Assembly (NCBI GenBank): GCA_017614275.1
Contig: JAGACE010000032.1
Span: 1-5,213, forward strand
Direction: 5' to 3'
Source of the DNA: Clostridia bacterium
GTDB taxonomy: Bacteria > Bacillota > Clostridia > Oscillospirales > Acutalibacteraceae
DNA length: 5,213 bases
The notes beneath the pieces are model-generated. The model made no database searches, was not told the origin of the DNA, and worked only from the letters and a program-made list of their open reading frames with translations. Below, in pieces: positions 1 to 3,923 of the stretch; the stretch's first letter is position 1, and every line of letters begins with the position of its first letter. The translations under genes were made by a program, and so were the position numbers.

Positions 1-111
1 AAGATCTCCGACGACGCCGGAGACGTCGCCTCCGACTCCTACCTGGAGATGAACGCTCTGGCGGAGACCGCCCTGTCGGAAGTCCTGCTGGACCTGGTCG
101 CCAGACTCTGA
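1..111 (+). CDS. mtnN: C-terminal tail of a nucleosidase, probably MTA/SAH nucleosidase (partial)
   Basis: Frame 1 is open from the window edge to a TGA at 109-111, giving 36 residues that begin KISDDAGD and end LVARL. Recalled from memory, the C-terminus of E. coli MtnN (LSDQAD followed by a helix) lines up without gaps over about 35 residues: the Ser-Asp pair (bases 7-12), the following Ala, the aromatic then acidic residues, and the final Leu-Val-x-basic-Leu. In that family the Asp of the S-D pair is the catalytic general acid that protonates the purine. The enzyme cleaves adenine from 5'-methylthioadenosine and S-adenosylhomocysteine in the cytoplasm, feeding methionine salvage and methyl recycling. 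The gene is followed by a terminator and converges on the reductase gene. Coding on this strand is certain from codon use and context. The family call rests on a short stretch; another purine or uridine phosphorylase-superfamily member is the main alternative. Confidence 0.6.
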   Translation, partial: KISDDAGDVASDSYLEMNALAETALSEVLLDLVARL

Positions 112-122
112 GGACACAAACG

Positions 123-152
123 AAAAGACCGCGCTGCTGCGCGGTCTTTTTT
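123..152. terminator. Bidirectional rho-independent terminator between convergent genes
   Basis: A 12-bp perfect stem (123-134 with 139-150) closes a TGCT loop. The outer four pairs are A-T, so the plus strand exits into a run of six T (147-152) and the minus strand into TTTT (126-123). It lies 11 nt past the plus-strand stop codon and 7 nt past the minus-strand stop, so it can end both converging transcripts. Confidence 0.9.
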
Positions 153-157
153 GTTGT

Positions 158-886
158 TCAGATCACCAGGCCGCCGTTGACCCCAAGGACCTGTCCGGTC
201 ACGAAGGAGGCCCGGGGACCGGCGAGGAAAACGGCCACATCGGCCACGTCTTCCGGCGTGCCGAGGCGCCCGAGGGGCGTGTCTTCGGCGAGACCGGCTA
301 TGGTCTCCTCGGAGTGCATCGCGTTCATTTTCGTGTCGATGACGCCCGGAGCGATGCAGTTGACGCGGATGCCGGAGGGTCCGACCTCCTTCGCCAGCGC
401 TTTGGTCATCCCGATGAGCGCGGCTTTGGAGGCGCTGTAGACGACCTCACAGGAGGCGCCGACCTGGCCCCACATCGAAGAGACGTTGATGATGCATCCC
501 TTCTTGTTGCGGACCATGGAGGGCAGGAACGCCCGTGTGGTCAGGAACGCGCTCTTCACGTTGCTGTCCATGACGCGGTCGTATTCCTCTTCCGAGACGT
601 CTGTCAGGAGCATCTGGGAGGCGACGCCCGCGTTGTTCACGAGCACCTCGGGCTCGCCCATCTTTTCCAGGATCTCCCGCTGCAGCAGGAGCACCTGCGG
701 TTCCGAGGTCAGATCCGCCGAAAAAGCGGTGGCCATCCCGCCGCCGCGGGTGATCTCGTAAGCCAGCGCTTCGGCCGCTTCCCGGTTCTTGTGGAAACAG
801 ACCGCCACTTTGTAGCCCTTCTGCGCGTAGGCGCGGGCGATGGCCTGTCCGATGTCGCCGGAAGCACCGGTGATGACAGCGATCAT
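158..886 (-). CDS. ymfI: SDR-family reductase, probable elongation factor P 5-aminopentanone reductase (YmfI-like)
   Basis: A complete 242-residue classical short-chain dehydrogenase/reductase, the usual length for FabG-like enzymes. Visible elements: the NADP(H)-binding TGASGDIG loop (6-13), Asp58 after the third strand, NNAG (84-87), and the tetrad Asn109, Ser137, Tyr150, Lys154 with canonical S-Y and Y-K spacing; then PG at 180-181 and a GQVLGVNGG end. The segment WGQVGASCEV just before the catalytic Tyr resembles the YmfI group of Bacillota. In B. subtilis YmfI reduces 5-aminopentanone on EF-P to 5-aminopentanol, which supports translation of proline-rich stretches. That role is an inference; FabG-type 3-oxoacyl-ACP reductase is the alternative, but no fatty-acid genes are nearby. 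An ATG at 926-928 would add 14 residues, but it lies within a terminator hairpin. The ATG at 884-886 has a strong AGGAGG six bases upstream and starts directly on the first Rossmann strand. Confidence 0.93.
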   Translation of the reverse strand: MIAVITGASGDIGQAIARAYAQKGYKVAVCFHKNREAAEALAYEITRGGGMATAFSADLTSEPQVLLLQREILEKMGEPEVLVNNAGVASQMLLTDVSEEEYDRVMDSNVKSAFLTTRAFLPSMVRNKKGCIINVSSMWGQVGASCEVVYSASKAALIGMTKALAKEVGPSGIRVNCIAPGVIDTKMNAMHSEETIAGLAEDTPLGRLGTPEDVADVAVFLAGPRASFVTGQVLGVNGGLVI

Positions 887-892
887 AAGAGT

Positions 893-898
893 CCTCCT
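893..898 (-). promoter_or_regulatory. Ribosome binding site of the SDR gene
   Basis: On the minus strand this reads AGGAGG, within GAGGAGGAC, six bases before the ATG at 884-886. It decides the start codon: the upstream ATG at 926-928 falls in the loop region of the 912-941 hairpin and has no such site. Confidence 0.9.
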
Positions 899-905
899 CT
901 TGTTG

Positions 906-941
906 AAAAAACGCACCCCGTCGGTCATACGGCGGGGTGCG
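906..941 (-). terminator. Rho-independent terminator after the lipoprotein gene, directly upstream of the SDR ribosome binding site
   Basis: A 9-bp GC-rich stem (941-933 pairing with 920-912) encloses a 12-nt apical region and is followed on the minus strand by six T (911-906). It lies 24 nt past the lipoprotein stop codon. Only about 20 nt separate the end of the T-tract from the SDR start codon, and the Shine-Dalgarno occupies part of that, so no promoter fits between. The SDR gene must be reached by read-through or start from a promoter upstream of this hairpin. Confidence 0.88.
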
Positions 942-964
942 GGTGGTTTCTGCGTTCAGCCGCG

Positions 965-1684
965 TCAGGCCACTTTTCTGGTGGTGGCGTTCGCCGCTGC
1001 TTTCTTCGTGGTGGCCGGAGCCTGTTCGATGAAGGTATAGTCGTTGAGGACATCGAAGACCGTGGGGTTGGTCTCATAGATGCTGACCGGGATCTTCTGT
1101 CCGACTTTGCCCTTCTCGTTCACGCGGGCCAGATAGGCCAGGTTGCCGTCCTCATCGAAGTAGTAACGGTTCTTGACCTGGACCAGCGGGTTGTAGTAGT
1201 CCTCGTACGTGTACTCCACGCCGGAGAGGGTGGATGTGCCGGTGCCGACATAGCTGGCATTCGGGAACTTCTCGAGGCTGGCGTTGTTGAAGAGCGTGTT
1301 GACCTTCAGCTTCTTGACCTGTGACGCGGAGAGTTCGGTGTAGTTCTTATCCGCCGCCGTCAGCAGATAATACGTGCCGTCCTTCAGCATATAGGTGACC
1401 GCCGTGGGGCTGCCTTCGATCTCGACGTTCATGGAGAGCATCTTGTTGTCCTCACCGTACTGCACGAAGGTGATGGGGGTCTCGGTCTTCGGGGTGGTCT
1501 CGAAGGTGTAATTCTTGCTGAGGATGAGGTCGATGTATTTCTCCATCAGTCTGCCCTCGAACGCTGCCGGGATCTCGTTAGCGGTCTTGCTGCTCTCGCC
1601 TTCCTTGTTGTTGCAGGCCGCGAAGCAAAGCGCGAACATGAGGACCGCCAGCACGATGGCGATGTACTTTTTCATCTGTTTCAT
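965..1684 (-). CDS. Small secreted lipoprotein, family not recognised
   Basis: 239 residues. The N-terminus has Lys2, Lys5 and Lys6, a hydrophobic stretch (about 7-23) and FAAC with Cys24 followed by NNKEGESS. This is a lipoprotein signal peptide with a polar tether; Phe at -3 is tolerated but less usual than Leu. The mature part (about 40-210) is rich in short beta-strand-like segments with Tyr/Thr alternation, for example TYMLKDGTYYLL and NRYYFDEDGNLAYLARV. This resembles LolA/LppX-like or small clostridial lipoproteins of unknown role; that comparison is an impression, not a family call. The last 28 residues form a low-complexity Ala/Thr/Lys tail ending TTRKVA. The start at 1682-1684 has AGGAGA at 1694-1699, nine bases upstream; the second ATG three codons on is less well spaced. 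The gene has its own promoter and terminator, so it is monocistronic or weakly linked to the SDR gene. It is expected on the outer face of the cell membrane; the ligand is unknown. Confidence 0.88.
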   Translation of the reverse strand: MKQMKKYIAIVLAVLMFALCFAACNNKEGESSKTANEIPAAFEGRLMEKYIDLILSKNYTFETTPKTETPITFVQYGEDNKMLSMNVEIEGSPTAVTYMLKDGTYYLLTAADKNYTELSASQVKKLKVNTLFNNASLEKFPNASYVGTGTSTLSGVEYTYEDYYNPLVQVKNRYYFDEDGNLAYLARVNEKGKVGQKIPVSIYETNPTVFDVLNDYTFIEQAPATTKKAAANATTRKVA

Positions 1685-1746
1685 AAACGATCGTCTCCTG
1701 TGAAAGAATCGGATTTTCAGCGTTTTCTGCTTGAAATGCAGGACTT

Positions 1747-1775
1747 ATCGTACCATAGGTAATAAAAGAAGTCAA
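1747..1775 (-). promoter_or_regulatory. Sigma-A-type promoter of the lipoprotein gene
   Basis: On the minus strand the -35 TTGACT (1775-1770) and -10 TACGAT (1752-1747) are separated by exactly 17 bases. Transcription would begin near 1740, giving a leader of about 55 nt before the ATG at 1684. The -35 box overlaps the T-rich tail of the preceding terminator. Confidence 0.82.
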
Positions 1776-1803
1776 ACAGAAAGGGCACCCGTTCGGGTGC
1801 CCT
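1774..1803 (-). terminator. Hairpin terminator downstream of the tRNA 3' fragment
   Basis: A 9-bp stem (1803-1795 with 1790-1782) with a GAAC tetraloop on the minus strand is followed by an interrupted T-tract, TTTCTGTTT (1782-1774). The tract is imperfect, so termination may be partial. Its position one base after the CCA of the tRNA fragment matches the layout of the intact tRNA gene and its terminator. Confidence 0.72.
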
Positions 1804-1804
1804 C

Positions 1805-1826
1805 TGGTGCTGGAGACAGGAATCGA
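1805..1826 (-). pseudogene. tRNA-Thr 3'-end fragment (relic or attachment-site-like direct repeat)
   Basis: These 22 bases are identical to 1984-2005, the 3' end of the intact tRNA-Thr: CCA tail, discriminator A, 3' acceptor strand, 3' T-stem strand and most of the T-loop. Identity stops in the T-loop, and no D-arm, anticodon arm or 5' acceptor strand follows. The copies start 179 bases apart in the same orientation. The fragment keeps its own downstream hairpin. It could be the remains of a tandem tRNA duplication or an att-type duplication left by an element that once integrated at the tRNA 3' end. No integrase is in view. Confidence 0.75.
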
Positions 1827-1941
1827 TGCGCTCTTGCTGTTCGCAAGATCGCTCCGAGCTGCTGCCGCAGCTCCAGCAGCTACAAACAGTCCACAGGACT
1901 GTTTGCTTCACGCCGCTGCCCAAGGGTTCGACCCCTGTCTC
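1813..1941. repeat. Composite palindromic module with inverted T-arm-like ends
   Basis: Ends 1813-1826 and 1928-1941 are inverted repeats with 12 of 14 positions paired. The left end is the tRNA T-arm fragment. The right end (1925-1941) matches the same T-arm sequence at 15 of 17 bases but on the opposite strand. Three further hairpins lie between them: 1828-1852 (TCTTGC/GCAAGA plus three outer pairs across one mismatch), 1856-1873 (GAGCTGC/GCAGCTC with a TGCC loop, or alternatively 1857-1864 with 1874-1881), and 1883-1905. An outer stem enclosing three hairpins gives a cloverleaf-like layout on either strand. No coding sequence is credible. This looks like a dispersed intergenic repeat unit; copy number elsewhere cannot be judged from this window. 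Confidence 0.7.
1883..1905. repeat. Perfect 10-bp hairpin with triloop inside the palindromic module
   Basis: CAAACAGTCC and GGACTGTTTG are exact reverse complements around an ACA triloop. No T-tract follows on either strand, so it is not a terminator. It is the most regular palindrome of the module and the best probe for finding further copies. Confidence 0.85.
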
Positions 1942-1943
1942 TG

Positions 1944-1981
1944 AAAAGCGAAAAGAGAACTGCCGAAAGCAGTTCTCTTTT
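1944..1981 (-). terminator. Terminator of the tRNA-Thr gene
   Basis: A 13-bp perfect stem (1981-1969 with 1963-1951) encloses a five-base loop and begins two bases after the tRNA CCA. The A-T outer pairs give TTTT at the stem base, followed by CGC and a further TTTT (1947-1944) on the minus strand. The symmetric A/T flanks could also stop plus-strand transcription. Confidence 0.88.
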
Positions 1982-1983
1982 CT

Positions 1984-2059
1984 TGGTGCTGGAGACAGGA
2001 ATCGAACCTGCGACCTACTGATTACGAATCAGTTGCGCTACCGACTGTGCCACTCCAGC
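1984..2059 (-). tRNA. tRNA-Thr (anticodon CGT)
   Basis: 76 nt including an encoded CCA (1986-1984). The acceptor stem GCTGGAG/CTCCAGC is perfect. The anticodon stem ACTGA/TCAGT encloses TTCGTAA, placing anticodon CGT at 2026-2024, which reads ACG (Thr). The T-arm is GCAGG-TTCGATT-CCTGT with one G-T wobble. The first two pairs G1-C72 and C2-G71 and anticodon bases G35 and U36 agree with threonyl-tRNA synthetase identity elements known from E. coli. The D-stem GCAC/GCGC contains one A-C mismatch at the third pair. The gene has its own promoter, a leader hairpin eight bases upstream and a strong terminator. Confidence 0.96.
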
Positions 2060-2067
2060 GTATGTAC

Positions 2068-2090
2068 GGGCGCTTCTCTTGGAAGCGCCC
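2068..2090 (-). other. Leader hairpin between the tRNA-Thr promoter and the mature tRNA
   Basis: A 9-bp stem (2090-2082 with 2076-2068) with a five-base loop lies just downstream of the expected start site near 2088, eight bases before tRNA G1. The minus strand continues GTACATACG with no T-run, so it is not an obvious terminator. It could shape the 5' leader for RNase P processing or protect 3' ends of the upstream folate mRNA; both roles are inference. Confidence 0.6.
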
Positions 2091-2094
2091 CTAT

Positions 2095-2123
2095 ATTATA
2101 TAGAACCGTCTTTAGAAATGCAA
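2095..2123 (-). promoter_or_regulatory. Promoter of tRNA-Thr, -35 inside the end of the upstream gene
   Basis: On the minus strand a -35 TTGCAT (2123-2118) and a perfect -10 TATAAT (2100-2095) are 17 bases apart. The -35 box is also the Leu-His codons just before the final Phe of the folate fusion gene, whose stop is at 2114-2112. Confidence 0.87.
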
Positions 2124-3923
2124 GACCCGTTTTTCCGTGACCACGCAGTACATGCCGATGTCGGTGTCTTCCGTGACGACCGCCTCGAGGCACTGGGCCT
2201 CGAACGCGACGCACACCCTGGTGACGCCCGGCGCCCGTTCCAGATACCGGTCGTAGTACCCGGCGCCGTGGCCGAGACGGCGTCCGCTCTCGTCAAAGCC
2301 CACACAGGGGACGAGGATGACGTCGAATTCCTCGGGCTCCCGCAGCACGGAGTGTTCCGGATCCGGTTCCCGGATGCCGTACTTCCCGTACGTCCAGACC
2401 TCTTCTTCCCCGATGGAATAGGCTTCCATGCGGCCGTGCTCCATGGAGATGGGATAGGCCAGCGTCTTGCCGTGCTCTTCGGCCCATTCGTGGAAGACGG
2501 TCAGGTCGACTTCGTCCATCATCGCCATGTAGGAGAGGATGGTGTCCGCCTCCCGGATCTCCGGCAGTTCGGTCAGCCGTTCGCACAGATCCGCGGCGAA
2601 CTCGACCCGCTCCTCGGGGGTCAGCATCCGGCGGGCGTTCATGCAGAACTTCCGCTGGGCCGACTTCTTCTCTTTGTAATAAGCGGTACGGATGTCGCCC
2701 GCCATGTAAAGGGAGCCGAACGCCAGGACCGGTTCGCCGGTCTGCAGCGCCGCGTGGACGGCGGAGGGGATGTCCTCGTACGCGTCCGCCGGGCAGCCGA
2801 ACTCGCGGAGCAGATCCCTCAGTTCCAGAGCGTCCAACGCCCGGGGGCTGTCCGGGGTCACGCACAGGAACTGTTTGGCGTGCGGCAGCACGCTCTGCAT
2901 CATCGCGCGATAATCCTTGTCCGCGAGGACGCCGGTCAGGATGACCAGACGTTCCTCGCCCAGATATTTCGTCAGGTTCTCCGCCACCACTTCCGCGCAC
3001 TGGGGGTTGTGGCCCCCGTCCAGCAGGAACAGCGGCTCCCGTCCGAGCACTTCGAAGCGGGCCGGCCAGCGGGTCTTTGCCAGACCGGCCTGGATCGCCT
3101 CATCGGAGATGGTCCAGCCGCGGCCGCGGAGAGCCTCCAGAACGGTCAGGGCCGTGGCCGCGTTGTGGAGCTGATAATCGCCCAGCAGGGGCACCTGCAG
3201 GGTCCTGCCGTGCCAGCGGAACGTCTCCCCGGACAGGTCGTGGGAGATCGGTTCGACAGAGTCGAAGTCCACAAGGTGGAACGGCGCGTCCCAGGCGGCG
3301 CTGAGCTGCCGCAGGATGCTCACGACTTCCGGCGCGCTGTTGTAACAGACCACGTCGGAGCCGGGCTTGATGATCCCGCCCTTGGTCAGAGCGATCTCCT
3401 CCAGCGTGTTGCCGAGGTATTCCGTGTGCTCCAGGCCGATGTTGGTGAGCACCGCGACGTCCGGCGCGTCGATGACGTTGGTGGAGTCGAGCGCGCCGCC
3501 CATCCCGACCTCCAGCACCACGATGTCGCACTCCTGTTCCAGGAAGTACAGCATGGCGATGGCGGTCACCAGTTCGAACTGGCTGGGGTGGTCCTCCATG
3601 GCGTCGGCCTCCACCCGGACCCGCTCCGTGAGCGCGGCGAGGTCCTCCCCGGCGATGTATCGCCCGTTCACCTGCATCCGCTCCTCAAAGCAGAGCACGT
3701 GGGGCGAGGTGTACATCCCGGTCCGGTATCCCGCCTCCCGCAGGACGGAAGACAGCATGGCGCAGGTGCTCCCCTTGCCGTTGCTGCCGCCCACGTGGAT
3801 GAAGCGCAGTTTCTTCTGCGGATCCCCCAGCCGGCGCAGCAGTTCCTGCGTCCGCCCGAGGCCCAGGCGGGTGGTGCTCCAGGTAAAGTCTTCGATGTAT
3901 CGAATGGCTTCTTCGTAAGTCAT
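2112..3923 (-). CDS. folC: Bifunctional FolC (folylpolyglutamate/dihydrofolate synthase) fused to 5-formyltetrahydrofolate cyclo-ligase
   Basis: 603 residues, two full-length enzymes in one frame. Residues 1 to about 415 are FolC of the Mur-ligase type: ATP P-loop GGSNGKGST (45-53), LEVGMGG (137-143), LTNIGLEHTEYLG (159-171), TKGGIIK (180-186) holding Lys181 where relatives carry the modified Lys of an EKAGI motif, LGDYQLHNAATAL (247-259), WPARFEV (286-292) and LLDGGHNP (300-307). It ends with GSLYMAGDIR (403-412). Residues about 418-603 are the cyclo-ligase: a basic N-terminal helix (KKSAQRKF), LTPEER, and the signature LGHGAGYYDRYL (550-561). FolC adds glutamates to folates (or glutamate to dihydropteroate). 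The cyclo-ligase uses ATP to return 5-formyl-THF to 5,10-methenyl-THF. Both act in the cytoplasm. The linker is only a few residues, and an internal ATG at 2640-2642 lacks a strong ribosome binding site. The start overlaps the upstream stop as ATGA, with GGAG at 3932-3935 eight bases away, indicating translational coupling. Confidence 0.95.
   Translation of the reverse strand: MTYEEAIRYIEDFTWSTTRLGLGRTQELLRRLGDPQKKLRFIHVGGSNGKGSTCAMLSSVLREAGYRTGMYTSPHVLCFEERMQVNGRYIAGEDLAALTERVRVEADAMEDHPSQFELVTAIAMLYFLEQECDIVVLEVGMGGALDSTNVIDAPDVAVLTNIGLEHTEYLGNTLEEIALTKGGIIKPGSDVVCYNSAPEVVSILRQLSAAWDAPFHLVDFDSVEPISHDLSGETFRWHGRTLQVPLLGDYQLHNAATALTVLEALRGRGWTISDEAIQAGLAKTRWPARFEVLGREPLFLLDGGHNPQCAEVVAENLTKYLGEERLVILTGVLADKDYRAMMQSVLPHAKQFLCVTPDSPRALDALELRDLLREFGCPADAYEDIPSAVHAALQTGEPVLAFGSLYMAGDIRTAYYKEKKSAQRKFCMNARRMLTPEERVEFAADLCERLTELPEIREADTILSYMAMMDEVDLTVFHEWAEEHGKTLAYPISMEHGRMEAYSIGEEEVWTYGKYGIREPDPEHSVLREPEEFDVILVPCVGFDESGRRLGHGAGYYDRYLERAPGVTRVCVAFEAQCLEAVVTEDTDIGMYCVVTEKRVLHF

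Noticed and set aside
887..928. N-terminal 14-codon extension of the SDR from the ATG at 928
   Set aside because: These codons lie in the terminator hairpin and ribosome binding site of the real start at 886; classical SDRs start just before the TGxxxGxG strand.
314..1324. Plus-strand ORF of 336 codons opposite the SDR and lipoprotein genes
   Set aside because: It spans a terminator and two well-supported minus-strand genes and shows no domain; it is a shadow of the GC-rich antisense frame.
1805..2005. CRISPR array or attC-type integron site
   Set aside because: There are only two direct repeats, which correspond to a tRNA 3' end, with no regular spacers, no cas genes and no integron core-site consensus or integrase in view.
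2068..2090. Rho-independent terminator for the folate operon
   Set aside because: The stem is strong, but the minus-strand continuation is GTACATACG, lacking the T-run needed, and it lies downstream of the tRNA start site.
1731..2140. Plus-strand ORFs across the tRNA block (1731-2021 and 1826-2140)
   Set aside because: They are antisense translations of the tRNA and its repeat; the segment GAGDRNRTCDLL is a familiar artefact of translating a tRNA 3' half backwards. No ribosome binding sites, and they run through terminators and promoters.
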